A stretch of DNA of 64,000 bases from positions 3,933,770 through 3,997,769 of the forward strand of contig NC_085886.1 in NCBI RefSeq assembly GCF_035222275.1, written 5' to 3'. Made by a program: the position numbers and the translations under genes. A model generated the notes under the pieces. It ran no database searches. It was not told the origin of the DNA and saw nothing but the letters and a program-made list of their open reading frames with translations. Below, piece after piece: positions 35,466 to 49,070 of the stretch (position 1 is the first letter of the stretch; every line of letters begins with the position of its first letter). Source of the stretch: Podospora bellae-mahoneyi. Taxonomy: Eukaryota > Ascomycota > Sordariomycetes > Sordariales > Podosporaceae.

Positions 35466-38400
35466 CTTAACCAAAATAATATATATTTTAATTAATGAAA
35501 TTAATTATACGGTTTAAAACTTAATTCTTTTATTAATATTAAATATTTTTTTCCCGGAAATTCCTTAAAATAATTTAAAAAATAATATAAATTAGGATAA
35601 AATCAAGTATTCTTTTTTCCGATCTTAATAATATATACTTTTAGCGGCTTTAAAACTAAATTATATAATATATTATTAAAAATCCTTCCTTTATTTAACT
35701 TTAATTAAAAAAAAAGGGTAACGGTTATATTTATTATACGACCGAGGCTTAATTATACTTAAACCGAATGAATAAACTCTAATCCTTCCTTTTTATTATA
35801 ATATATTTATTATTAAAGTTATTATTTTATATAATAAAGCTTTTAAATATAAAGTTTTAAAATATATTAATTAAAGGGTTTAAAAATATATTTATTTAAT
35901 ATAGTATAATCGTAATTATATTATAGTACTATAAAGGGATAAACTATATTAAATAACTAAAGGTTATTTATTATTATTTCCTAAAGAAATTAAATATAAG
36001 CGTCGTATAATACTTCTAACTTATTTACCCTTTTTACTTTAATTTATAATATTAGCTTAACGAAGCCTTTACTTTTATTTTATTTTTTTAAAATATAAAA
36101 TTCGTATAATTATTTAAGGATATTAAATCTAAGGGTACCGGTTTAACTATATTCTTTAATAACCTAAAAAATTAATAATCGTTTAATAAAGTTAGCCGGG
36201 CCTTTTTATTATATATAAAGCGTTATTTCGGATTTAAAATTAATATTCGATTTTAACGTTATATTATCGTAAATATTATTTATTAATTTCTTACTTATTT
36301 TATTCTAGAAAGTTTATTAAAAAATAAAATAATACCGTCGTCCGATAATTATAATATATTTAAGTTTAGCGGCGACGAAAATAATAAAATTAAAGGTTTT
36401 AATCCTATAATTATAGTTTAAACCGGCTACTCGGAAAGGGTTATTAGGATAATATACGCTAAGTATATTAATTAAAGAAAGTTAGAATATACTATATAAT
36501 AATAGCGGTTTATAAAGCTTAATTAATTATAGTATTAACTATTTACTTTTAACTCGGACGATACTTTAATACTTTAGTAAATTAAAATTAATTTCTTTTA
36601 AAATTAATATTATACTATACGATAAAAATAACTTGAGTATTTAATTAGCTTTAATATTAAAGGTTATTTTCGTTAAATATTTAATAATTTTAATATTAAT
36701 TTTAAAAGTAATTAACGTAAAATATTAATTTCTATCGTATAAAGGTTTAACTTAATCCTTTATATTACCGGGATAGAAAGTAAAAAAAGTATTATCTTTT
36801 TACTCCCGGCCTATTATATAAAGGATAAGGTTACTATTATTATTTCCTTTTTTATAATACTATAAAAAAATATAACTCGGCGTTATAAAGAATTAAAGAT
36901 TAGTTATACGATTTAAAGCTTTAAAAACGTTTCGGTTAATTAAATTATTTTTATAACGCTAAAAGCTTTTTATATTTAAACGTTTAAAACTTTCGTTAAT
37001 AGGCTTAACGTATAATAATAGCTTAACCGGATTATCTTTAATAAATATTATATTATTTTAGATTTATTATATAAATTTCGATTATTCCTTTAGTAAATTA
37101 GTTAATATATAGCTTTAATTAGGATATAATTAGTTTTTTTAATAATTACTTTCTTACTTCGGGACTTATTAAAGTTTTATAAAAGTTTATATTTTAATTC
37201 CTAAAAAATAATTATTATATAGTTTATTATATTCCGGTCGAATATTAAATATTTTATAATTAAATATAAAGATTAAAAGGCCGTCCTTCGAACCTTTAGT
37301 TAATAAATTAAGTTTATCGGTAACTATAATCTTTATATAAAGATTATTATTTATTCCCCCTCGATCGATTTTTCTAAAGCTATTTAATACTTATTTAAGT
37401 ATTTAATATACTATAATAGTATAAAAAATAGTATTTAAAAAAGTAAAATCGTATAAAGGTAAATAAAAAGCGGTAGTACTATTATAATAACGTTTATTTT
37501 AAATATTAATATTAATATTTTAAACGTACGATATATTTTCTATACCGGGCTTCTAAAGATATTAAAGGACTTTATTTAGGAAAGCGGACGAGCTAAAAGA
37601 AATAAAGTAAAAGTTAAATTAATAATTTTTTTTATAAAAAGTCGTACGGCTAAAAAATTAATTACCGGAGTTATAGATTTAATATTATTAAAGATAAAGT
37701 ATTTTATATAATATAATAACCTATATTATAGGATTATTTTTTTCCGGATAATAGATAGGTAAATAAATAAAGTTAGGTATAAAAAGGGTAAGAAGTTATA
37801 TAGGTTATATAAAAACCGGTTTTTTAATATAATTTATATAAAGTTTTATTAGGTAGAGGAGGAAGGCTATAGGTTATATCGTACGGTAACCCCGGAGGCT
37901 ATAAATAAGGGGGCTTTCGATATAATTATTAATAAAGAAGAGTAACGGTAGGTTATTATAAAAGAATAGGAAAGGAGGAAGGATATTATACGAAATATAG
38001 AGGTTATAACGAAAGTATTTTTATAGTTATAAGTATATTATATAGTTTATTTTTTAGAATATACCGAGTTTAAAGAGAAATATATATAGTACGAATTCTA
38101 GTAATTATCGGCTTATAGATTTTATAAAATTATACGAAATACTTTATAATTATTTAAACTTTTTAATAAATTAAAAAAGCTATATATATTAAAAGGTTTA
38201 TTTAAAGATAAACGGGCTTAGAAAAAAAACGTAAAGTTAAGCGATTAGCTTTTAAGGGTTAAAGGTTTAAATTTAAGTACCGTACGAAAGTTAAACGGGG
38301 GTTTTTAGGGATATAATAAATATAGGATTCCTAAAAAGTTTTACGGGCTGTAAGAATCGTTAAAGGAAAATAAAGGTTTATTTTATAAATCTAGAAAAGA

Positions 38401-38647
38401 TTATTTATATAATATAAAATTAATTATAGGATTAGTTATAATTTAAAAAAGGGGGTTAAGTTAGTTTAAGGAAAATATTAAAGTACGTTATTAAAAGTAT
38501 AGAGTTATATTAGATAAGAAAGTAACGGTAATATACCGGTTATTCGTACAGGTAAAAGTATCGGATATTAAGTGTTCTATAATAGTATTAGTTTGGGTTA
38601 GGATATAGGAGGAACTTCGTACGAGATATTTAAAGTTAATAGAGTAA

Positions 38648-40806
38648 TTATATTTTTTTTTTTTTAAAAAAAATATATATATTTTAAAAATTTAAAAATT
38701 AAAAATAAAAATATATATTATTAATTATATATTAAAATAAAAAGAATAATAATAACTTTATATATATTAAAAAAAGTAATGAAATAATATAGAAAAATAT
38801 AAAGAATATATAACCGCTAAATATATAAATATTTGCTAAAATATATTAAAGTTAAAAATAATAAAAATATATAAATAAAAAGGTATTTAAATAGTTAAAT
38901 AAAAATAATAAAGCGTTTAAACCGTTATATATAAATAAAAAAGGGCCCGAAGTGTTATATATATATATAAAAGGGCCGAATCAATATATATATATAAAGG
39001 TACCCGAATTAAAATATAAATAAAAAGTAATTAAACGATTATATATATATAAAAGATATTTAAAAAGCTTTATATATATAAAAAAGTATTTAAGTAATAT
39101 ATAAATATAAAAAGTTATTTAACCGTTATAAGTAAAGTAAAATGAAGATTATTTAATATATATAAAGAAAAGAGCGGCCGAAGTATTATTTATAAATTAA
39201 AAAGAATAATAATTATAAAATATAAAAAGAAAAGTAATTAAATTATTATATATTAATAAAAGTAATTAAAATACTATATATATATAAATTAAATAACCGA
39301 ATTACTATATATATTAATAAAGATGACCGAACCGCTAAATATATATAAAAGAAAATATAGCTATAATATATAAATAAAAAAAATTCGAATCTCTTTTTAT
39401 ATATATAAAAGGCGCCCGAACCGCTATATATTATATAAGAAAGGTACCGAACTACTATATATTTTAGAAAGAAAGAATTAAACCGGTATATATATATATA
39501 GAGGCGGCCGAACCGCTATATATTATATAATAATAATTAAAGCGGTATATAGATATATTAAGGCGCCCGAACCGCTATATACCATATAAAAAAAATAATT
39601 AAACCGATATATATATATATAAAGACGCCCGAACCGCTATATACTATGTAAAAGATAATAATTAAACCGGTATATATATATATAGAGGGTTATACTATAT
39701 AAAAAAAAAACTTAAACCAGTATATATAGATATAGACGCGCCCGAAGAGTTATATACTATATAAAAAGAATAATTAAACCGGTATATATATTTATAAAGG
39801 GTTATACTATATAACAAAAGAATTAAACCGGTATATATATATATAAAGGCGTCCGAACCGCTATATATAATATTAAAAAATAGCCCAACCGCTATATATA
39901 TAGAGAGGCGTACGAACCGCTATATACGATATAAAAAAAATAATTAAACCGGTATATATATATGTAGAGGCGCTTAAAGCGCTATATACTATATAAAAAA
40001 AATTATTAAACCGGTATATATATATATAAAAGGTTATATTATATAGAAAAAAATTAAACCGGTATATATAAATATAGACGCGCCCGAACCGCTATATACT
40101 ATATAAAGAAAATAATTAAACCGATATATATATATATAGAGGCGGCCGAACCGCTATATACTATATAAAGAAAATAATTAAACCGGTATATATATATATA
40201 GAAGGTTATACTATATAAAAAAAGAATTAAACCGGTATATATAGATATAGACGCGCCCGAACCGTTATATACTATATAAAGAAAATAATTAAACCGGTAT
40301 ATATATATATAGAGGCGGCCGAACCGCTATATACTATATAAAAGAAATAATTAAACCGGTATATATATATATAGAAAAGCTCGAACCGCTATATATTATA
40401 TAAAAAGAAATTAAACCGGTATATAAATATATAAAGGGTTATACTATATAAAAAAAGTATTAAACTGGTATATATAGATATAAAGGCGGCCGAACCGCTA
40501 TATATTATATAAAAAAAGAATTAAACCGGTATATATATATATATAGGCGCCCGAACCGCTATATACTATATAAAACCAATAATTAAACCGGTATATATAT
40601 ATATAGGAAAGCTCGAACCGCTATATATTATATAAAAAGAAATTAAAGCGGTATATATAGATATAGAGGCGCCCGAACCGCTATGTACGATATAAAGAAA
40701 TAGCCGAAACGCTATATATATAGAGAGGCGCCCGAAGCTATATACTATATAAAAAAAGAATTGAACCGGTATATATATATATAGAGGCGCCCGAACCGCT
40801 ATATAC
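38648..40806. repeat. AT-rich 3' satellite of C2
   Basis: About 500 bases of A/T-rich linker lead into an array of about 60 bp imperfect units. Each contains GAACCGCTATATACTATATAA, then AATTAAACCGGTATATATATATAGAGGCGCCC-like sequence (split here for length). The same order of variants is found at the start of the C5 satellite. No frame is open. The array is cut by the terminus of C3 at 40,807. Confidence 0.85.
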
Positions 40807-40911
40807 TATCAGTAATTCTCCGATGGATTGTAATACAATCCGTTGAAAAGCGCACCAAAAAAAACGCCCCACTTTAGAAACAGGGGGGTAGGATCCGTTA
40901 AGGAATTAGTT

Positions 40912-41820
40912 GTACGATCCGATGGGATTTCTTTTACTAAAATGAAAAAGAAAAGTATTATTAGAATCGCTATAACGAGCTGCATAGAATGGTATTAAAT
41001 ACATCATTATACGAGCGGTGTGGAAATAGAAGTAAAAGAGGTGAAGTTAGGTATAAGTGTGCTAGTAATGCACGTATATAGTAGTATAAGGTTGGGTAAG
41101 GGAATAGTTTTTTATACGATCCAATAAGATTTTTCCTATTAAATTAAAAGAGAAAAGTATTATTGGAATTGCTATAGCGAGCTGTATAGAATGGTATTAA
41201 GTGTATTATCGTACGAGCGGTGTAGAAATGGAAGTAAAAGAAGTAAAGTTAGGTATAAACGTGCTAGTAATGCACGTGTATAGTAATGTAAGGTTCTGCA
41301 ATTAAATAATTTTTTATACGATCCAATAAGATTTTTCCCATTAACTTAAAAAGCAAGGATATTATTAGAATTGCTATAACGAGCTGCATAGAATAATATT
41401 AAGTGTATTATCGTACGAGCGGTATGGAAATAGAAGTAAAAGATATAAAGTTAGGTACTAATAATGTATGTGCATAGCAGTATAAGGTTGTATAAGGGAA
41501 TAGTTTTTTATACGATCCGATAAGATTTTTCTTATTAATTTAAAAAGTAAAGATATTATTAGAATTACCTACACGAGCCGCATAAATAGTATTAAATATA
41601 TTATCGTACGAGCGGTAGGGAATTAAAAGTAAAAGATATAAAGTTAAGTGTAAGTATATTAGTAATACACGTGCATAGTAGTATAAGGTTATATAAGGGA
41701 ATAGTTTTTTGTACGATCTAATAAGATTTCTTTTATTAAAATAAAAAAGAAAAGTATTATTGGAATTACTATAGCGAGCTGCATAGAATAGTATTAAGTG
41801 TATTATCGTATAAGTATTAT
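40912..41820 (+). repeat. VNTR-1 in C3 (5 units of ~200 bp)
   Basis: GATCC(G/A)AT cores near 40,915, 41,117, 41,317, 41,513 and 41,713. Confidence 0.85.
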
Positions 41821-42484
41821 AGAAATTTAAATAATAAATAAAAATTATAAATTCGATTTTTATTACCGTACGACTTATTTAATTATCGGAATTACTAATA
41901 ATTATAAACTCCTAACTTCCTTCCATAGCTTACTTATTTCCCTCGTCCTCCCCTTCGGCTATAATACCCCTTTAAGTAGCGGTAAAGAAGCTATATTTAC
42001 TACTATAATCCCTCCACTTATAGTTACTATAAGTACTACCCTAATACCTATCCGTCGTATAATAATCCTTAAACGGCCCCCTATTAGGCTTACTAGTATA
42101 GGTAGTATAAGGAGAAGTAGCTACTAAATTACGGTTTTAAATTAAAATTACATTAAGGTAGCTCGGACGAGCTAGTACCTTAGCCCCCTTTACTTTGCCG
42201 GGGACGTATTCGATGTCGGCCGATAGTAGGGCCGAAATTATTTATTATATTGCCTATATGTTTATTAATTTAAGTATTATCGTACGGGAAAAATATATAC
42301 TTATATTAATATAGAAGCTATTCATTAGCCTCCTAATATAAGGCTAGCTAATATCGATAATTTCGTACGAACTACGGGTATTAAGGACTAGAGCTATCTT
42401 ATATGTTAGTTAAAAGTCGATTGTTTTGTACGATAAAAAAGTTTACTAGAAAAGGATTTTAATAAGAATTAAAGTCGCTATTAC

Positions 42485-43275
42485 ATAGCTAGCCTCTCGA
42501 GAGATTTGGAAGAAAAGGTATATACCCGGCAGCCACACGTTACTGCCTTCGTACCCACGTAACTGCCTTCGTACTAGGCGTGCCTACGCAACTACCTTCT
42601 TGCCAGGCGTGCCTTAACTATCGTACGGGACCGACGCCTTAATCGGAATAACACGGCTCTATTGCACAGTTAGCCTGTCGAGGGATTTAGAAGAAAAGGT
42701 CTGTACCCGGCAGCTACACGCTACTACCTTCGTGTCCTGGCGTGCCTTGACTATCGTACGGGACAGACGCCCTGATCGGAATAACACGGTTTTGTTATAT
42801 AGCTGGCCTGTCGAGGGATTTGGAAGAAAAGGTCTGCACCCGGCAGCCACACGCTACTGCCTTCGTGCCCACGTAACTGCCTTCGTGCTAGGCGTGCCTA
42901 CGCAACTACCTTCTTGCCAGGCGTGCCTTGACCATCGTACGGGACCGACGCCTTGATCGGAATAATACGGCTCTGTTGCATAGCTGGCCTGTCGAGGGAT
43001 TTGGAAGAAAAGGTCTGTACCCGGCAGCCACACGTTACTACCTTCGTGCCTACGCAACTACCTTCGTGCTAGGCGTGCCTACGTAACTGCCTTCTTGCTA
43101 GGCGTGCTCTGACCATCGTATGTGACTAGACGCCTTGATCAGAATAACACGGCTCTATTGCATAGTTACCTGTTAAGGGATTTGGAAGAAAAGGTCTGTA
43201 CCCGGCAGCCACACGCCACTGCCTTCGTGCCTACGCAACTACCTTTATACTAGGCGTGCCCTAACCATCGTACGG
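42485..43275 (+). repeat. VNTR-2 in C3 (5 units)
   Basis: Units start near 42,488, 42,668, 42,802, 42,983 and 43,164 with AG(C/T)TGGCCTGTCGAGGG-like sequence and contain the GTGCTAGGCGTGCC sub-repeat. Small open frames across it are by-products of the repeat. Confidence 0.85.
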
Positions 43276-43441
43276 GACCCAGACCCCGGTAACCGCACAC
43301 TACTGCCCTTATCCACTTATATATAACCTACTCTACTCTTTAACGGGATATCCTTCTTTAAAAAAACCTAGTAATAAACTTTAATATTATAATATTTTAC
43401 ATCGTATATAATTATTATATTACGATTAATACTATATTAGA

Positions 43442-46400
43442 ATAGAACCTTTTATTTATATCTCCTACTTTTAAATTCTTATTTATAGGAAATATAAGGT
43501 AGCTATTCTTATAGATAAGGTATTTACCTATCTTCGTACGTCCTATGAAGATATTATAGCTATAGATAGACCGAATATCGTATGAGAGTATAATAATTTA
43601 TTAACGGTCTTTCGAAAATAATAAGATTTAATAAACCTTATACTTCCTCCCACGGTAATTAACCTAATTCTAGAACTAAGGAAGCCTTCTTTTAATAAAT
43701 TAAAGTGCGATACTTACGCCTATATCGTACGGACTAAGAAGGCGATATAGGAGTATTACCGTACGAGGTACGACTAGATTAATCCTAATATAAAAGGAAG
43801 AAATATTAAGGTAGCCTAATAATACTAAGGACCTTAGAAAATTAGGATATATTACTAACGTTTTTTTAAAAGCCGGTTAATTATTAAATATTTTAAAGTA
43901 TAATTAACGGAGCCGGTAGCCGGAAGTCCCGACTTCGTATAATAAACCTAAAGACGAAAAGAATAGTTTATAGAATCCTATCGTACGATTAGCTCGACTC
44001 TTTAATAAATATTAATAACTATTATAGTAAATAAGGGACGATTAGCTTTAAATCCCTAACTAATTAAAATAGGTTAAATATATTACTTTAGGTCTTTAGA
44101 CCGGCAGGCCTTATATCGTACGACTTTTTTTAACCTAAACGAAGGATAGTTAAACGGTAAAAATCTAATTACGTTTACGGTCCTTTAAAAAATTTAGAAA
44201 AAGATTAATTAGGTTATTACCGATATAATAGTAAAGTCGTTATTTAATAAAGTCGGTTACCCTATTTTATTCGAGGTTAATAAAAAGATAATCGATTAAA
44301 AGCCTAATAAACTTTTTAATAATAGTAGCTTAGTCCCTCGTACGATATAGAAGTACTTTTTTATTTAGAAAAGGATTTTTAGGTATATTTGCCGTATATA
44401 AAGTTAGGATTAATAGGATCGGCTACCGTACGAATTAAACGCTAGTTAGACCAGAAGTCTAGAGACTATTATATAAGTAGTATAGGAGTTTTACTATAAT
44501 AACGATAAGGCTAAACGAAAGTTACTAAATTAGGTATTTATTAATTTTTTTATTAAACTTTTAGATTATTCTTTCCTACGGTCGTCGTACGAAAGCACCC
44601 TCTTTTTTACTTTAATTACTATAGCCCTAAAGGATAATAGAAAGTAATATACCCTATCCGATTTTATACTATTCCTATTTACTATCGTTACCCTCGGTAA
44701 AGCTTTTATCGTACGATACTTACTTTACGAATTTATTTAATTAAAAAAGGTAAGTAAAAAACCTAATCTCTTTAATATTATCCACCTTAAAGTCTCGAGG
44801 TTCCTAACTAAAGTTTATTAAAGTAATTACTCTATACCGATAGATTAGATTTTAAAAACTTATATATATAGTATAATTATTAATAGCTTTACGGTATCCG
44901 AAAGCAGGTTTACATTTAACGGTACTACTATTATATACTAGGATATTTTTACTACTATTAACGCCCTAGCCGAAATAATATATATTCTAATTAATAAAAT
45001 TAATCGTACGGTCTAAAACCTAACTTTCTTATTAATATCGGATATTCCTTTCCCGGAAATTCCTTAGAATAATTTAAAGGATAATATAAGCTAAAATAAA
45101 ATTAAGTATTCCTTTCTTTCCGATCCTAATAATATATACTTCCGGCAGCCTTAGAATTAAATCGTATAACGTATTACCGAAAATCCTTCCCTTACTTAAC
45201 TTTGGTTAAGAAAAGAGGGCGACGGTTATATTTATTGTACGACCGAGGCCTAATTATACTTAGACCGGGTAAATAAGCTTCGATCCTTCTTTTTTATTGT
45301 AATATATTTATTATTAAGGTTATTGCCTCGTATAATAAAGCTTTTAAATATAAGGTTCTAGAATATACTAATTAAAGGGCTTAGAAATATATTTATTTAA
45401 TATAGTATAGTCGTAATCGTACTATAGTATTATAAAGGAATAAATTATATTAAATAGCTAAAGGTTATTTACCGCTATTTCTTAAGGGAGTTAGGTATAA
45501 ACGTTATATAATACCTTTAGCTTATTTACCTCTTTTACTTTAGTTTATAATACTAATTTAACGGAGCCTCTACCCCTACTTTATTCTTTTAAGATATAAA
45601 ATTCGTACGGCCGTTTAAGGATATCGAGTTTAGGGGTATTAGCCTAACTATATTCTCTAATAACCTAAGAAACTAATAGTCGTCCGATAAAGTTAGCCGG
45701 GCCCTCTTATCGTATATAGAGCGCTACCTCGGATCTAAAATCAATATTCGGCCCTAGCGTTATATTACTATAGGTATTACCTATTAATTTCTTACTTATT
45801 TTATTCTAAGGAGTTTATTAGAAAATAAAATAGTACCGTCGTCCGATAATTACGACGTGTTTAATTTTAGTTACGACGAGGATAACGAAACTGAGGGCTT
45901 TAATCCTATAATTACGGCTTAAACCGGCTACTTAGAAAAGGTTACTAGGATAGTATACGCTAAGTATATTAACCAGGGAAGGTTAGGGTATACCGTATAA
46001 TAATAGCGGTTTATAAAGCTTAGCTAATTATAGTATTAACTATTTACCTTTAGCTCGGATAATACTTTAATACTCTAGTAAACTAAAACTAACCTCTTTT
46101 AGAACTAGCGTTATACTATATAATAGGAACGATTCCGGTATTTAGTTAGCTTTAATATTAAAGGCCGTTTCCGTTAAATATTTAATAATCCTAATATTAG
46201 TTTTAAAAGTAACTAGCGCGAGGTATTAACTTCTATCGTACGAAAGTTTAGCCTAATCCTTTATATTACCGGGATAGGGAGTGGAAAAAATATTATTTTT
46301 TTATTTCCGGCCTATTATATAAAAGATAAGGTTACTATTATTATTTCCCCTTTTATAGTACTATAAAAGGATATGGCTTAGCATTATAAAGAACTAAAGA

Positions 46401-46796
46401 TTAGTTATATAATTTAAAACTTTAAAGAGGTTTCGGTTAATTAAATTATTTTTATAACGCTAAAAGCCTTTTATATTTAAACGTTTAAAACCTTCGTTAA
46501 TAGGTTTAACGTATAATAATAACTTAACCGGATTATCTTTAACGAGTGTTATATTATTTTAGACTTATCGTACGAATTTCGATTACTCTTTCGGTAAATC
46601 GGCTAATATATAGCTTTAATCGGGATATAATTAATCTTCCTAATAGTTACCTTCCTACTTCGGGACTTACTAGGGTTTTATAAAAGTTTATATTTTAATT
46701 CGCAAAAGGTAACTATCGTACGGTTTATTATATCCCGGTCGAATATTAAATACTTTATAGTTAAGTATGGAGATTAAGAGGCCGTCCTCCGAGCCC
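43442..46796 (+). pseudogene. TLH-like gene remnant, C3 (lacks helicase C-terminal half)
   Basis: It follows the C4 gene from its start and continues past the point where C4 is cut. It therefore shows the helicase Walker A region (ACC GGG ATA GGG AGT GGA AAA, about 46,268-46,288, reading TGIGSGK) and a DECH-type box altered to NECY (46,541-46,552) by G-to-A and C-to-T changes. RIP stops are scattered through it. It ends just after motif III. Confidence 0.85.
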
Positions 46797-46814
46797 TATC
46801 AGTAATTCTCCGAT

Positions 46815-46831
46815 GGATTGTAGTACAATCC
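46815..46831. repeat. Terminal palindrome of the element (C4 example)
   Basis: GGATTGTA and TACAATCC are perfect inverted 8-mers around one G, 18 bases inside the element terminus. The same structure is seen, with few changes, at the start of all five copies. It may be a recombinase or replication-protein site; this is inference. Confidence 0.85.
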
Positions 46832-46902
46832 GTTGAAAAGCGCACCAAAAGAAACGCCCCACTTTAGAAACAGGGGGGTAGGATCCGTTGAGGAATCAGT
46901 TG

Positions 46903-47605
46903 TACGATCCGATGGGATTTCTTTTACCAAAATGAAAAAGAAAAGCATCATTAGAATCGCCATGACGAGCTGCACAGAATGGTATCAAGTGCATCGTCGT
47001 ACGAGCTGTGTGGAAATGGAAGTAAAGATGTGAAGTTGGGTGTAAGTGTGCTGGTGATGCACGTGCATGGCAGTATGAGGTTGTGTAAGGGAATGGTTTT
47101 TTGTACGATCCGATGAGATTTTTCCCATCAAATCAAAAGAGAAAAGCATCATTGGAATTGCCATCACGAGCTGCATAGAATAGTATCAAGTGCATCATCG
47201 TACGAGCGGTGTGGAAATGGAAGTAAAAGAGGTGAAGTTGGGTGTAAGTGTGCTGGTGATGCACGTGCATGGCAGTATGAGGTTGTGTAAGGGAATAGTT
47301 TTTTGTACGATCCGATGAGATTTTTCCCATCAACTTAAAAAGCAAAGATATCATTAGAATCACCTACACGAGCCGCATGAATGGCTTTAAGTGCATTGTC
47401 GTACGAGCTGTGTGGAAATGGAAGTAAAAGAGGTGAAGTTGGGTGTAAGTGTGCTGGTAAGGCATGTGCATGGCAGTATAAGGTTGTGCAATCAAATGGT
47501 TTGTTGTACGATCCGATGGGATTTTTCCCATCAAATTAAAAGAGAAAAGCATCATTGGAACTGGCATAACGAGCTGCATGGAATGATATCAAGTGCATCG
47601 TCGTA
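46903..47605 (+). repeat. VNTR-1 in C4 (4 units of ~200 bp)
   Basis: Unit cores TACGATCCGATGRGATTT near 46,905, 47,105, 47,306 and 47,506. Each unit also carries one TCGTACGAG and a GATGCACGTGCATGGCAGT palindromic stretch. Confidence 0.9.
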
Positions 47606-48274
47606 CGAGTATTACAGAAATCCAAATAATAAATAAAAATCATAAATTCGATTTTCATTACCGTACGACTTATTCAGTTGTCGGAATCACTAATAACTAT
47701 GAGCTCCTGGCTTCCTTCCACAGCTTGCTCATTTCCCTCGTCCTCCCCTTCGGCTGTAATACCCCTTTGAGTAGCGGTAAAGAAGCTACATCTACTGCCA
47801 TGATCCCTCCACTTGCAGTTACCACAAGCACCACCCCAGTACCCATCCGTCGTACGACAATCCCTAAACGGCCCCTATCAGGCTTGCTGGTACAGGCAGT
47901 ACAAGGAGAAGCAGCCACTGAACCACGGCTTTGGATCAAGACTGCATTGAGGTAGCTCGGACGAGCTAGTACCTTAGCCCCTTCACTTTGCCGGGGACGC
48001 ATTCGATGTCGGCCGATGGTAGGGCCGAAATTGCTTGCTGTGTTGCCTATATGTTCATTAGTTCAAGCATCATCGTACGGGAAAGACATATACTTACATT
48101 AACACAGAAGCTGTTCATCAGCCTCCTGATATAAGGCTGGCCAGTGTCGATGACTTCGTACGAGCCACGGGTGCTAAGGACCAGAGCCATCTTGTGTGTT
48201 AGTTGAAAGTCGATTGTTTTGTACGATGGAAAAGTTTGCTAGAAAAGGATTTCAATGAGAATTAAAGTCGCTGT
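47606..48274 (+). other. Conserved spacer between VNTR-1 and VNTR-2 (C4 example)
   Basis: About 670 bases kept at the same place in all five copies, with no repeats. In C4 an open frame (47,593-47,955, 120 codons) crosses it, but its first part comes from VNTR-1 and its sequence matches nothing known. It could be a promoter, an untranslated leader or a small gene. Confidence 0.6.
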
Positions 48275-49070
48275 TGCACAGCTGGCCTCTCGAGAGATTT
48301 GGAAGAAAAGGTGTGCACCCGGCAGCCACACGTCACTGCCTTCGTGCCCACGTAACTGCCTTCGTGCTAGGCGTGCCCACGCAACTGCCTTCTTGCCAGG
48401 CGTGCCTTGACCATCGTACGGGACCGACGCCTTGATCGGAATAACACGGCTCTGTTGCACAGCTGGCCTGTCGAGGGATTTGGAAGAAAAGGTCTGCACC
48501 CGGCAGCTACACGCCACTGCCTTCGTGTCCTGGCGTGCCTTGACTATCGTACGGGACAGACGCCCTGATCGGAATAACACGGCTCTGTTGCATAGCTGGC
48601 CTGTCGAGGGATTTGGAAGAAAAGGTCTGCACCCGGCAGCCACACGCTACTGCCTTCGTGCCCACGTAACTGCCTTCGTGCTAGGCGTGCCCACGCAACT
48701 GCCTTCTTGCCAGGCGTGCCTTGACCATCGTACGGGACCGACGCCTTGATCGGAATAACACGGCTCTGTTGCACAGCTGGCCTGTCGAGGGATTTGGAAG
48801 AAAAGGTCTGCACCCGGCAGCCACACGCTACTGCCTTCGTGCCCACGCAACTGCCTTCGTGCTAGGCGTGCCCACGCAACTGCCTTCTTGCCAGGCGTGC
48901 TCTGACCATCGTATGTGACCAGACGCCCTGATCAGAATAACACGGCTCTATTGCATAGCTGCCTATCAAGGGATTTGGAAGAAAAGGTCTGCACCCGGCA
49001 GCCACACGCCACTGCCTTCGTGCCCACGCAACTGCCTTTGTGCCGCCAGGCGTGCCCTAACCATCGTACG
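48275..49070 (+). repeat. VNTR-2 in C4 (5 units)
   Basis: Units begin AGCTGGCCTGTCGAGGG near 48,278, 48,461, 48,594, 48,775 and 48,957 (spacing about 183, 133, 181 and 182). Each holds ATCGTACGGGAC and nested CACGCAACTGCCTTCGTGC repeats. The short frames running through this array on both strands are repeat artefacts. Confidence 0.9.

Larger units (their letters stand above)
30732..35470. repeat. 5 bp target-site duplication CTTAA flanking the Gypsy element
   Basis: CTTAA occurs at 30,732-30,736 and again at 35,466-35,470. The other element copies have a single equivalent (CCTAG or TTAAC region) at this place, so the duplication marks the insertion. Confidence 0.8.
29209..38647 (+). pseudogene. 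TLH-like gene remnant, C2 (interrupted by Gypsy element)
   Basis: The frame begins at the ATA that replaces the ATG and ends at the TAA matching the C5 stop. Removing the 4,734 bp insertion plus target duplication leaves 4,705 bases, two fewer than C5. RIP stop codons are frequent throughout. Fingers, recombinase-like region and helicase segments can all be followed by alignment with C4 and C5. Confidence 0.8.
26443..40806 (+). mobile_element. Element copy C2 (long, RIP-mutated, split by a Gypsy element)
   Basis: It starts with the shared terminus in RIP-altered form (TATTAATAATTCTCCG). It has 8 VNTR-1 units, 2 VNTR-2 units, a complete gene remnant (29,209-38,647, interrupted by the retroelement 30,737-35,465) and 2.2 kb of the 3' satellite, and is cut by copy C3 at 40,807. 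Without the insertion and its duplicated target it measures about 9.6 kb. C2 and C5 are the only copies here that include the helicase C-terminus and satellite. Confidence 0.85.
40807..46796 (+). mobile_element. Element copy C3 (3'-truncated, moderately RIP-mutated)
   Basis: Begins within the C2 satellite with TATCAGTAATTCTCCG. It has 5 VNTR-1 units, 5 VNTR-2 units and the gene from 43,442 through helicase motif III, then ends at GAGCCCT|ATCAG where C4 begins. RIP is clearly weaker than in C1 and C2. Confidence 0.85.
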
